Shown here piece by piece: positions 53,332 through 64,000 of a DNA stretch of 64,000 nt. The stretch's first letter is position 1. Each line of letters opens with the position of its first letter. Origin of the DNA: Pyrenochaeta sp. MPI-SDFR-AT-0127 (Eukaryota; Ascomycota; Dothideomycetes; Pleosporales; Cucurbitariaceae); assembly GCA_020747015.1 (NCBI GenBank), contig JAGTJM010000054.1, positions 62,001 through 126,000 on the forward strand, given 5' to 3'. The notes beneath the pieces are model-generated. The model made no database searches. It was not told where the DNA came from and saw nothing but the letters and a program-made list of their open reading frames with translations. The position numbers were made by a program, and so were the translations under genes.

Positions 53332-54532
53332 ATGGGCAAAATCGCAGCTATTGAGTACTTCAGAGTACCCCCACGTTGGCTCTTTGTCAAGATCACAGAT
53401 GAGCAGGGTAACTTCGGCTGGGGTGAAGCCTCCTTGGAAGGCCACACCCAGGCCGTTGAGGGATGTCTAGATGCATGGGCAGAGAGATACGTCGGCTTTG
53501 AAGCAGAGTATGCCACCATTTCCCCATTGATCACAATTGGACATACGCTCATCAGGCTTTAGTGAAATCGAACATATATGGCAGATGTCATGGCGCACTA
53601 GCTTCTACCGTGGCGGTCCTGTCTTCATGAGCGCACTGGCAGGTATTGACATTGCGCTTTGGGATCTTAAAGCGAGGAAGCTGAACGTACCGATATACGA
53701 GCTACTGGGTGGAAAGGTGAGGAATAAACTAAAGGTATATGCGTGGATTGGTGGCGACAGACCGAATGATGTCAGAGAACAAGCTCAGGCACGGAAGAAC
53801 CAAGGATTCAAGGCGGTCAAGATGAATGCCACAGAAGACCTAGGCTGGCTCGACTCTCCCTCTGCTATTCAATCAGCAGTCGAGCGCCTTAAGACTGTAA
53901 AAGAGCTTGGCATGGATGCTGGTATGGACTTTCACGGCCGGGTCCACAAACCCATGGCCAAGCAGCTTGCAAAAGCACTCGAACCGCACCATCCCCTATT
54001 CATCGAAGAGCCCCTACTCTCAGAACATATTGTCGGCATCAAAGACATATCACAGCATATCAGTACTCCCATCGCCTTAGGCGAACGATTGCACTCACGG
54101 TGGGATGTTCGCCCTTTCCTCGAAGCCGGTTGTGTCGATATCCTCCAACCAGATGTTGCCCATATTGGTGGAATCTCCGAGTTGAAGCGTATCGCCAGTA
54201 TGGCTGAAGCTTACGATGTCGCTATTGCGCCTCACTCCCCTCTTGGCCCTATTGCGTTAGCAGCATGCGTGCAGGTTGACTGCACGCTCGCAAATTTCGC
54301 GATACAAGAGATGAGCTTGGGCATTCACTATAATGCCGGTAGCCAGGACCTTACGAGCTATACTAAGAACCCAGAAGTGTGGAGTGTCAAAGAGGGGTAT
54401 ATTGAGTTGATGAAAGGTCCGGGCTTGGGCATCGAAGTCGACGAGGATTGGGTGAGGAGGGAGAGTAAGGATGCAAAGGCCTGGGTTAGCCCAGGCTTTA
54501 TTGGGCCCGGTGGTGAGGTGAGGGAGTGGTAG
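53332..54532 (+). CDS. dgoD: D-galactonate dehydratase (enolase superfamily, DgoD type)
   Basis: Model: join(53332..53507, 53563..54532), 381 residues, one 55-nt phase-2 intron; the nearer AG at 53555 would give a stop, so the acceptor is 53562. The protein resembles bacterial DgoD (382 residues) in almost every block: FRVPPRWLFVKI, GWGEASLEG, the SFYRGGP segment, WIGGDRP, DFHGRVHKPMAK, FIEEPLL, ALGERLHSRWD, IAPHSPLGP and SLGIHYN. Predicted metal ligands are Asp181, Glu207 and Glu233, with catalytic His183 and His283, all shifted by exactly two from E. coli numbering as I recall it. It should dehydrate D-galactonate to 2-keto-3-deoxy-galactonate. It differs from fungal L-galactonate dehydratase (GaaB/Lgd1), a longer relative. 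Cytosolic, no targeting signal seen. Confidence 0.9.
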
Positions 54533-57500
54533 TCTTGAATAATCGCATTTGATACTGAAAGCTAGTCAATATACATCTTCAAGTAAAGGATTGACTGTTT
54601 TCATAAGTAATCAAATAGGCGTAAGCAGGAACCTATTTTGCGTTGCACTTTGGTAAATCGAGAGGAAGCGAATCTATTCATAATCAGCACGACTTTTCAA
54701 TCGGTCTATACACTGGATTTTCCAGGAGACGGCCGCGGGTTTCGTTCATAACCTGCTGAATATAAATGTACTGACATGTTTAGATGTCGTCAAAATTCGT
54801 GAATGGACGAATCCATAGGCTCGTTGACTCGCTAGCTGCATTCCTGACCGCAAGAATATTAGTACCTTAGGTCTCCCCACACAGGATCGACACTCCACCC
54901 TCGATCACGTAAATGCAACTAACTACGCTCGGTTGCATCCATCAATCAACCTTGACACTCAGCCACTTGCTCCATTCAGCCGCTCCTCTGTCTTATTTAT
55001 GCTCACTACATCCATCGTCGTTCAATTGCAGCTGTTCAAATTACTAGAGTCAAGATGTCATCGCCAATCAAGATACCTCTTCACTCTTCCGAGGCCATAC
55101 CCGCTCCAGAGCATGTTGACCGAGCTCAAACCTATGCACGATCAGCACTGCCGACTACAAGTGCGAGTTGATTCTCAATTGAGCTGATAGCTCTATATGT
55201 CTCCCACCCCAATCGCCAGGCTAACGACACATTGATTGTCAACTTTGGGTGGTGCGTGTTGTGCCTAGTTTTTGTCGACTGCTCGATTGTCCTATTCGTT
55301 CAGCACTCAGCAACTAAAAAAAACTAAGTAGTCCTTGTTCGCATGGGTGGGTAAAGCCGGGTTTCAAGATATACTATCGCACACAGATTCGAATTGACAG
55401 TCACATTGTGACTCGCCGCATGTTTCATGATAGGTCGTTGTTAATGAAAATAACAGTAGTCAAAATTGCATGACCGCTACGGAGGGATACCTTCAGCTTA
55501 GTATAAAACCGTGAACATGTAAGCACTAAATTTGGGGCTTATGCTGCAGCCGCTGTCACTCCACTATGATACGGAATTTTCCATTCTTTCTATCCGTGAG
55601 GGATAGGTTGTTCATGACCGAGATTGGGTCGCGACCTTGAAGCGCTCGGCTTATTGTCTTGGCTCGGAACTCTGCAGCATCAAGTGGACCAGAGGCTTTT
55701 TCTCGTGCATGTCGAAACGTTGGAACCGCATATCCGTACCAAGAGAGCAAGTATTGCCTCGTCTTAATTATGAAGCGCATAAACTACTACACAATTATCA
55801 CAGAAGGGATTCTAACCCAAACGACAAACTTGTAATACTGCGTGAATAGTATGGAAAAATAATTCAGAGACATTGCGTGGTTAAAAAACACTCTACGAAG
55901 CCGACTCATTTTCCATTTTCACATCGTAAATAAAATGTTCTTCAACAGTGAAGGAGATAAGAAAGACGGTATTCGAGAGGTCAAGACACAGTGCTCTACA
56001 CCTAGATCTCGAAAGTCATTTGAACGGCTACAATAATAAATTATTTGAGAAAGCTAGTGTTTCCGAACTGACTTGGAATGAGTTATAGGCAACCATCTGA
56101 ATTTCACGAATCATGTAAAAGTTACACGAAAATGTGGGCGGCAGTGCTTCTATAGTGAAGTACAGAGCTGACTACATTAGATCTGCGCTGAACCTTTGAA
56201 GAGCTATCTCAGTTGTCCACATTGGACGAAATTAGATTCGAAACGGGATATACCAAACTATGATTTTCTAGCCACTTACATCTGAACTTGAGAGCCGTTG
56301 TCAAGGCGCATGCAAGGTCCCATATAATTGCAGCTCGTGATTTGGACCTTAAATGGCGTGTGTTTTGACATAATCCGGAATAGTACAGTATATTGAAATC
56401 AGAATGCATTCCATTTGGTTCAACAATTAGTCAGACTTGCATCCCGCTTCTGTTTCGGTGCACCATGGCCCTGACTACCTTTCGCTGCATGTGCCAAGAG
56501 GAAGCCCACTGGAGATTGTTGGCCTAAAACTCTAGTGGGTCACTGGTTGAAATTGATTTGGGAACATGTGTGGAGGTCAACAAGGCTTGTTTACGAGGCA
56601 AGGCTTGAGGACGGGCTTAGGTGGTAGGAGGACGTTCTAGTTGAGAGCTTCGTGTGGGTGAGCCTAGAATACCGGAAACTGTCTGCTAGCCCGTATCATG
56701 CAACGTGTACGTAGATGGCGGCTCGATTCGAGGCAAAGAGCAAGCTTTAACTTCATGTTATCTGAATTGATTGGGAACAAGTGCGAGCTTGCTCTGAATG
56801 TGTGTGCTACCTTTCCAATGGAAATGTCTGCTAAACTATAGGGTCAAGATAGCTTCTCTCCCAAAGCCACCAAAAGCCTCCAAACCTGCAGGTGTGGGGT
56901 GGTCGGACCCTGGGAGTGGTCCCAAAACCTGACCGGTGGAGTTCTTGGAGCGGTTGTTGAGTCTCGTGACCTCTCAGCTGTGACCTTGGCAGAACATGTC
57001 AAGGCTCAGGGTGCAGATAAGCAGACCCAAGAGGCTGATACCGAGACATGAGCAGCTGCCTCTCAGAGGAAAAACCGCCTTGGGGACAAGCTTTTACCGT
57101 TGAGGGTGCGCAGTGACGCGTATCAGCTGGGTCGGAGGACTGTGTACGCCTCGTGCAGCTGGACAGGGACTCGAAACTTGGCGGAGAAGAGTGTGGGATA
57201 CAATTGGCAACTGAGGAATCGACCGCTTGGAAAATTGGTTTGGATGACGTTAGGGCTTTGGCAGTGGATACGACAATCGGAAAGGTCGGCACGTTCTAGT
57301 GCTTCTCCGCTGATGGCTAAGGCAGCCCAGAGTCTTAGCGCGCCTGGGCGGAAGTTAGGAGCGGGATTCCTTGGTACTGTCGCCACTTTGGGGCATTCAC
57401 CCCTCCAGATTACGGTCCTTTCCAACCCCGCTGTCGTCATATGGGCCTTGAATCCATCAAAATACTGCGCAGGATGGCATCAAGAATGATTTCGCATGGT

Positions 57501-57830
57501 CGTGCACCGTAGGAGCAGTCTTGTCGCCGCAAGCGGTTCCGCTGTGCCACCCGCGCCTCTGGCCAGTCCGCCGAGCCCATGCCTGGGGCCCTAGATCTCT
57601 TTGTTGATTACTGCCGACTGTGACCGACTGTGACGTCGCTTAGGCGTCTAACCACCGGACCCAAGATCGTTCCCACCGCGCCAAGTGCTCGATACCTCGT
57701 GGGTCTTGGCTGTCGCCATGCTCTGTCCCGCCTGCGTTTCCAGGCGTAGGGTTTAAAGAGGCTGTTGTCCCCCAGATCTAGATTGCTTGTCTCCATCCAA
57801 TTCCTTCTTAGCATTCGAATTTATTTCGCT
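54533..57830. other. 3.3 kb gene-poor region; 3' part is the ENA promoter
   Basis: Much of 54533-56450 is A/T-rich without a recognisable gene. A 74-codon minus ORF (55556-55780, MRFIIKTRQYLLSW...) has a real ATG but no domain I know. 56450-57830 is more GC-rich and probably regulatory; it holds two GAGGCTG motifs (57031-57037, 57758-57764), which resemble the yeast Crz1 element, but two in 3.3 kb is near chance. Confidence 0.5.
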
Positions 57831-60800
57831 ATGGGCAAGAAGCAACCTTCACTCGAAGGCCACAAGTCTGGCCAGGCCAACGACCCCCTCTCGAAGCCCG
57901 CCCACGCCCTCACCTTCAAAGAGGTCATTGAGGAGACCCAATGCAATCCTGACGACGGTCTAACTACATCCGAGGCCAAAACAAGGCTTGAGAAGCACGG
58001 CAACAACGACCTTGGTGACGATGGAGGAGTCTCCGCTGGCAAGATTCTGCTGAGGCAGGTTGCCAACGCAATGACCTTGGTAGGTTTCTCTTCCTTGGGC
58101 CAATTTCAATGTTTCTTACAAATTATAGATTCTTATTGCAGCCATGGCTGTCAGTTTTGCCATTGAGTCATGGATTGAAGGTGGTGTGGTAACTGCCATC
58201 ATCCTCCTCAATGTTATCATCGGTTTCTTCCAAGAGTACAACGCTGAAAAGACGATGGACTCTCTTCGATCACTTTCTTCTCCCACAGCCTCGGCTGTTC
58301 GTGATGGAAAAACTGTTACTGTTCCAACCATTGAGGTTGTGCCAGGTGATTTGGTCGAGCTGAAGACAGGTGACACTGTCCCCGCTGATATTCGGTAAGC
58401 TTTGTTGTCCTATTGATTACTTTTAGTCATTACTAACCCCTTTGCAGCATTATTGAAGCTCTGAACTTTGAAACGGACGAGGCTCTCCTTACTGGTGAAT
58501 CGCTTCCAGTAAGCAAGGACGGCGACGCCGTTTTTGATGAAGATACAGGCCCTGGTGATCGTCTCAATGTTGCTTACAGTTCTTCGACTGTTACCAAAGG
58601 ACGTGCTCGAGGTGTTGTCTTCGCTACTGGCATGTACACTGAGATTGGATCCATCGCTATGTCTCTTCGACAGAAGGGCTCCCGCGTCCGCCCAGTCAAA
58701 CGTAAGCCGGATGGTTCTGCTAAACCGCATCGATATGCTCAGGCATGGAGTTTGACTGCTGCCGATGCTGTTGGCCATTTTCTTGGTGTCAATGTCGGTA
58801 CTCCGTTGCAAAAGAAGCTTGCTCGTCTCGCCATCCTCCTTTTCGGTGTTGCTGTCATCTGCGCAATTATTGTATTGGCCGCCAACAGCTTTTCGAACAA
58901 TCGCGAGGTCATCATCTACGCCGTCGCGACAGGTCTTAGTATGATTCCCGCATCCCTCACTGTTGTCTTGACCATTACAATGGCTGCTGGTACAAAGCGC
59001 ATGGTGCAGCGACACGTCATTGTCCGCAACCTGAAGTCTCTCGAAGCTCTTGGTGGTGTTACCGACATTTGCTCTGATAAGACTGGTACTCTTACACAAG
59101 GCAAGATGGTTGCAAAGAAAGCCTGGATTCCCGCCAAGGGCACGTACTCGGTTGGTGAGACCAATGAGCCGCACAACCCTACCGTGGGTACATTGTCTCT
59201 CAACCCCAAGCATCCACGACACATCGATCCGGATATCGATGAGAAGACCCAGTCGTATGAAGAACTTTTGGAGGACAACCCGCATCTAGTTGACTACCTG
59301 AAAATTGCCTCGCTTGCCAACTTGGCCAACGTCCATCAAACAAAGGAGGGTGAGTGGAATGCACGAGGTGACCCGACTGAAATTGCTATTCAGGTGTTTG
59401 CATCACGATTCAAATGGAACCGTCTCGAGTACACTTCTGGCGACACTCCGGCTTGGAAGCAACTTGCTGAATTCCCCTTTGATTCTGATGTCAAGAAAAT
59501 GTCTGTCATCTTCGAGGAAGTTTCCAGCTCCAAGAAATACGTTTTCACCAAGGGTGCAGTGGAACGCGTCATTTACTCATGCACATCTGTCTTCAACGGC
59601 GAGACTGAGTCTGCTGTTGAGCTAGATGATGACTACCGCGAGGAAATTTTAGCCAACATGGAGTCATTGGCCGCAATGGGCCTCCGTGTCCTGGCACTTG
59701 CTAGCAAAGACTACGACGGGCCTGCTCCAGAAAAAGGCGAAGAGCTCGACAGGAGTAGCATTGAGGAAGAGCTAGTTTTCCGCGGACTCGTTGGTCTCTA
59801 CGATCCTCCCAGGCCTGAAACCGCTGGATCTGTTCGTCAATGCCAGAAGGCCGGTATCGAAGTCCACATGCTTACTGGAGATCATCCTGGAACTGCCCGC
59901 GCCATTGCAGCTGAAGTCGGTATTTTGCCTTCGCACATGGCCACTCTCGCCAAAGAGGTTACAGACGCCATGGTTATGACTGCATCTCAATTCGACAAAC
60001 TCACAGACGACCAGATTGATGCGCTTCCCCTACTTCCTCTAGTCATCGCCCGATGCGCTCCCAACACCAAGGTTCGAATGATCGACGCACTACATCGACG
60101 AAAGGCATTTGCTGCTATGACTGGTGACGGTGTCAATGACTCCCCATCTCTCAAGCGCTCTGATGTTGGTATCGGAATGGGTACTGGATCAGATGTGGCA
60201 AAGGATGCTTCCGATATTGTGTTGACTGATGATAATTTCGCCTCCATTCTCAACGCTATTGAGGAGGGCCGCCGCATGTTCGACAACATCCAAAAGTTCA
60301 TTCTCCATCTGCTCGCCCAGAATATCGCTCAGGCCTGTGTTTTGCTCATTGGTCTCGCGTTCAAGGACGAGAGCGGTTTCTCCGTGTTCCCCGTCTCTCC
60401 GGTCGAGGTCATGTGGATTATCATGATAACGTCCAGTCTGCCTGATATGGGTCTTGGTTTCGAGATTGCGGCTCCCGACATCCTCTCTCGACCTCCCCAG
60501 AGTGTAAGTTAATCAGCCGCACATCACGTACAGAATTATTCACTAACACCCTACAGCTCAAGCGCGGTGTTTTCACCATTGAAGTCATGGTGGACATGCT
60601 TGCCTACGGTCTTTGGATTGCCGCTCTATGTCTCGGAGCATTCTCTCTTGTCATGTTCGGCTTTGGCGATGGCAACCTTGGTACCAGTTGCAACGAATCC
60701 TTCAACCCGACTTGCGAGACCGTTTTCCGCGCTCGTGCAACTACTTTCGCCTGCCTCACCTGGTTCTCCCTTTTCCTGGCATGGCAAATGTTGGATATGC

Positions 60801-61186
60801 GCCGGTCGTTCTTCATGATGCAGCCCAATTCCAAGAAGTACTTCACGCAATGGGCCATTGACGTCTGGCGCAACAAGTTCCTCTTTTTCTCGATCATGTT
60901 CGGTTTCATCACCATCTTTCCTGTTCTGTACATTCCTGTTATTAACAGCACTGTTTTCAGGCACAAGGGTATCAGCTGGGAGTGGGGCATTGTCTTTGTT
61001 GCCACATTCCTCTTCTTCCTTGGTATCGAGTCCTGGAAGTGGGGCAAGAGAGTGTTTTTCAGGAGACGCGATGCTAAGAATGGAGGAGGTAGGAGAGGTT
61101 CGATTGATCTGGAGCAGCGTGTATTTGAGAGGTATCTTAGTACGGCTATCAGCACGGATGGCGAGAGCGACGAGAAGAAGTCGTAG
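57831..61186 (+). CDS. ENA1: ENA-type sodium/potassium P-type ATPase (type IID)
   Basis: Model: join(57831..58079, 58129..58394, 58448..60503, 60557..61186), 1066 residues; three introns of 49, 53 and 53 nt. The N-terminal cation-ATPase motif is followed by TM1-2 (LILIAAMAVSFAI, VTAIILLNVIIGFFQEYNAEK), the actuator motif LLTGESLPVSK, the M4 segment ATGLSMIPASLTVVL, phosphorylation site Asp382 in SDKTGTLTQGK, and the hinge MTGDGVNDSPSLKRSDVGI. The C-terminal membrane part ends in a charged tail. SMIPASL in M4, the 20-residue basic insert after GSIAMSLRQKG and the overall length are typical of fungal ENA pumps, which export Na+ (or K+) at the plasma membrane under salt or alkaline stress. All catalytic residues are present. 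Confidence 0.96.
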
Positions 61187-62342
61187 ATCGACTGTCACTT
61201 CTGTTACATGAAATGATTCGCTAAGCGCGTTTTGAACGCTTCCAATTGGGAGCTATTTTGTCTTGGGATCAGGCTTGATTCCGGAGAGAAAAGGAGTTTT
61301 GATTTTTGCATAGCATGCGATACCTCATGTCTTTACGACAACGCCTCCCAAGCAGGAGCTGAAGGCTTTTCCAAGTTGTCAATTTTCATTTCGTAGTAAT
61401 CGAAATACCATTTAAAAATCTAACCTAACAACCTTCCATGCCCCCCATGCAACATGATGAGCTTGCTTCGGTCGGGACAGCCGAAATGATCACTTTATTA
61501 CCTTAGCGTTCACGTCAACCTCATCATGTCGTTGATGTGATTCTACAAACCTAGAAATGGCGACTTTACCCGAACCAATCACCCGAACACTCTATACGAC
61601 AATTCCACTTATAAATGGCAGAAAAGTAAGCGCGGCTTGTCGGACAAGTTTGCCAACCACGATCGTCCCACTCCGCTTTCCGCTCCACTGCCAACGCTGG
61701 GCATATCTTCCGCGCCCAGCCCGAGACACTCGGCGCCAACTCTCAGTGAACACACTATCATCTTAGTGGCCCATTAGGCCGAATTCTCTGTCCACGATTG
61801 CATCAGCCCAGCGTTCGACTTGATCCTGGGTTGAGAAAGCATGCAAGAAGGTGCATTGGTGCATTCTTGGAATGGCGTGATGGAACACACGATGGACTGT
61901 GCTGGGTTGGTGGACAGTTATGGCATATCTGGACGAATCATTGGAGGATCCCATTCGCATGCAACGACGGTATGGGTGTCAGCCACATGGATTATGATTG
62001 GGAATAGGCTTGGATCGGGCCAAGATTGACAAGAAGAGGCGAAGAAGCGTGGCTGTGGAGGCTGAGACCCCGGAACCTGTGCTGGTTTGCGGGGAGCGCT
62101 TGGATCTGGATAAGATAAGAGCATCAGCATGCCCTCGAGAACGCATTTTGACCTGTCCATACGGCCGCGGACCTGTTTCATGAAGAGATTGGATTTTGAG
62201 AGTGATTCCATTTCTACCCGACCGAGTCTTGGAGGCCACCCCATCCGCCGCATTCGCGCATCCTGCGTGCCGTGCTTTCCGAGTACGCATCATTACGGTG
62301 CCGCAAAACAAAATACCCCCGCGGATTTACTCGAGCACAAAG
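61187..62342. other. Region between ENA1 and the RING gene, with one suspicious minus-strand ORF
   Basis: About 1.15 kb. Minus-strand 61763-61960 (VHRVFHHAIPRMHQC... to DREFGLMGH) uses C-ending codons like the real genes here and may be the last exon of an unrecognised gene; I could not link it to an upstream exon. The rest is 3' flank and promoter. Confidence 0.4.
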
Positions 62343-63264
62343 ATGCCTGCGTTAGGCCGAACATTCGAAGCGGAAATGTATGCGCTTCAAGCGCGAGAAT
62401 GGCGTCGAACAGTCGGCCAGACTGGCATGACACCAACGGCTTTCGCCTTCCTTATTCCTGTATTTGTTGTGGCGATTGCGACCCCATTGTACGTTCGCTA
62501 TATTGATTACGATGCACCGTCTACCTCCATTCTTATGTGATGAAGTTTTGAAATGGCGCTGACACGAAAAGTCTGTGTGTGTTTTGTGTACGCAAGCGAC
62601 GACGAACGCAACCTTTTGTACCTGCCGCGAAGAAACCAGCCCTCCAACGAGCGGAAGCAAGAGACCGGTTGAACTCAGTGACGGAAGTTTCAAATGTAAC
62701 CGGCGAGACCAAGCTGTTGCATGTAGGCATGGTCGAGGAAAATGAAAAAATTGTAGAAAGCGCTTCCTTTGCAGAGAGGGAATGGTGAGTTTTTGGTCCT
62801 TGTTAAGACCGGCGCGAATGTGCTGATAGATGGACTCCAGTGCGATTTGTCTGTCCACTCTGCATGGCCCATCACCACCTGAGCCTGCAAAACTCAGCAA
62901 CGAATCTATAGTCGATGAAGCAGCGACATCCCTATCTACCAATGAATTTACCATGTCTGAACCCGAAGCAATTCTAAAATTGCACGTATGCGGTCACGAA
63001 TTCCACGCCGAATGTCTAGTCTCATGGTTTGTCCTACGCAAAACAAGTTGCCCGATTTGTCGTGCTGTATACTACAGCAAAGAAGCTATGCAGATTCATG
63101 ATGATGAAAATCATGTGGGTGCGCATACTCCTACAACGATGGAAGCCCAAGCACCTGCGACTAGAATCAGCAACTGGCGATACTTCATCCACGGCCATAG
63201 TGTGTTTCGCAGCCAGAACGGGCCAATGCCCCAATCGATGAATCAGACTGGCCAATTGCGTTGA
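62343..63264 (+). CDS. Membrane-anchored RING-H2 finger protein, probable E3 ubiquitin ligase
   Basis: Model: join(62343..62488, 62572..62784, 62841..63264), 260 residues; introns of 83 and 56 nt, both phase 2. Exon 1 and the joint to exon 2 give one transmembrane segment (TAFAFLIPVFVVAIATPFLCVF) followed by a basic stop-transfer VRKRRRTQP. The second joint creates the first RING cysteine pair ECAIC. The remaining ligands are in LHVCGHEFHAECLVSW and CPICR, giving a C3H2C3 RING-H2 finger with a long first loop containing an acidic insert. Such proteins recruit E2 enzymes at membranes. The frame is open upstream of ATG 62343 to 62196, so a longer N-terminus is possible. Substrate and organelle are unknown. 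Confidence 0.85.
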
Positions 63265-64000
63265 AGGCGTCTCAACAATCGCTGGGATCGAGATAAAGTT
63301 ATGCTGTAAAAAGAATTTCCTGACGCCAAGAGACATATAGAAGCGCGCAATAGTCCGACTGAGCTGGAGATAGTCGTAAAGCGCCTAAGTCGAACACGAT
63401 TCACACAACCCTGTTCAGATGTCTTTTGAGACCTAATGGTCCCGAGTAGTGACACTGAGAATCCATGAAAACGTCTGGGTCGTCTTCAAATTGACCGACA
63501 TGGAGGGACTGCTTTCTGGAGCAGACCTTGGCTTCACATACCGCAAAGGTAGCATGGCGAATCGTAGGGGTTCCACAATTTCCAAAGGCCGTGATCCACA
63601 GATCTCATTTCACCTTAAGCTGGATTTCTCAGAGCTGCGAAGACTGGAGGGCTGGAGAGCGCATGGGATCATGATTTTTTGAAGGCGCCGGGATGGTAAG
63701 AGGATATGCCAAAGCACAAAGTGAGAAGCCCTGGCTGATGTAGCTGGGCGATTTATATTCTATTGATTGTATAAACCAAGAATGCCAGCGTTGTAGTACA
63801 TATGACCACGAATACATTTTCTATCCTACTTAAAATACCCGAACAATTGGGCCATACCATAGGATTTGAGCAATACATCCACACCACATCAGCACATACA
63901 TGTGATTTTTTTGTCCGAGAACCATCTAATCATCCGCCAGATAAATCCCATTTAGTGGTGTACTGGCTTTTATGAATTGAAGCCTCCTCACTACAAGATG
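63265..64000. other. Window end without a supported gene
   Basis: 736 bp. Frames of 60-77 codons on both strands have no domain; the last 300 bp are A/T-rich. Nothing else is seen. Confidence 0.55.

Noticed and set aside
57758..57764. GAGGCTG as a Crz1 site and GCCAAG as PacC sites upstream of ENA1
   Set aside because: Such short motifs are expected by chance at about this number in 3.3 kb; worth testing, but not called.
58410..59285. 291-codon minus frame inside ENA1
   Set aside because: Antisense shadow of a strongly supported P-type ATPase exon and intron.
1..64000. tRNA, rRNA or CRISPR-like arrays
   Set aside because: No B-box-like GGTTCGANTCC on either strand in intergenic DNA, no rRNA similarity noticed, and no regularly spaced direct repeats apart from the minisatellite.

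Overview
The window is nuclear DNA of a filamentous ascomycete. Its genes are interrupted by short introns (mostly 46-105 nt) with GT(A/G)AGT-type donors, CTAAC/CTGAC branch sites and CAG/TAG acceptors. Genes lie on both strands, 0.3-4 kb apart, and the proteins are typical of filamentous fungi: Wee1, Hrp1, Crh-type GH16, UDP-galactopyranose mutase, Vtc4, ENA-type ATPase. Gene content and style suggest Dothideomycetes, possibly Pleosporales; that placement is inference and was not tested. All exon models were made by eye from splice signals, reading frame and family knowledge.

Layout. 0-12.2 kb: the 3' end of a GPN3-type GTPase, a 4.1 kb gene-poor stretch, a Wee1-type mitotic kinase, a three-exon cyclase-family hydrolase and a Gyp1-type Rab-GAP whose reading frame breaks at a C5 run. 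12.8-16 kb: an Hrp1/Nab4-type RNA-binding protein with a 1.36 kb intron. 17.2-18.8 kb: a complete Tc1/mariner element with 66-bp inverted repeats, a TA duplication and an open DD34E transposase, followed at once by a gene for a tiny secreted cysteine-containing peptide. 19.4-23.2 kb: a GPI-anchored Crh transglycosidase diverging from the proline gene PRO2, which has an exact Gcn4/CpcA site in its promoter. 24-28.4 kb: UDP-galactopyranose mutase diverging from a TPT-family nucleotide-sugar transporter, a galactofuranose pair. 29.2-32.2 kb: ribosomal protein eL18 and ADE2. 33.6-38.4 kb: an MSC2-type zinc transporter diverging from ALG1. 38.7-41.2 kb: two unrecognised genes, one with a GC-AG intron. 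42.3-47.7 kb: a patatin-like phospholipase converging on Vtc4, whose first coding exon is only 5 nt and whose promoter has two Pho4-type sites. 49-54.5 kb: an unknown GPI-anchored protein, an HSL-type esterase, a DapA-family aldolase and a D-galactonate dehydratase; the last two diverge from a 432-bp promoter. 54.5-57.8 kb is gene-poor. 57.8-63.3 kb: an ENA-type sodium/potassium P-type ATPase and a membrane-anchored RING-H2 ubiquitin ligase.

Functional themes are surface and wall glycobiology (Crh, UgmA/UgtA, ALG1, GPI protein), ion and phosphate homeostasis (MSC2, Vtc4, ENA), and a small sugar-acid catabolic group (dehydratase, aldolase, perhaps the neighbouring esterase). The least ordinary parts are the galactonate pair, the transposon with the adjacent secreted peptide, the long HRP1 intron, and the frameshift in GYP1.
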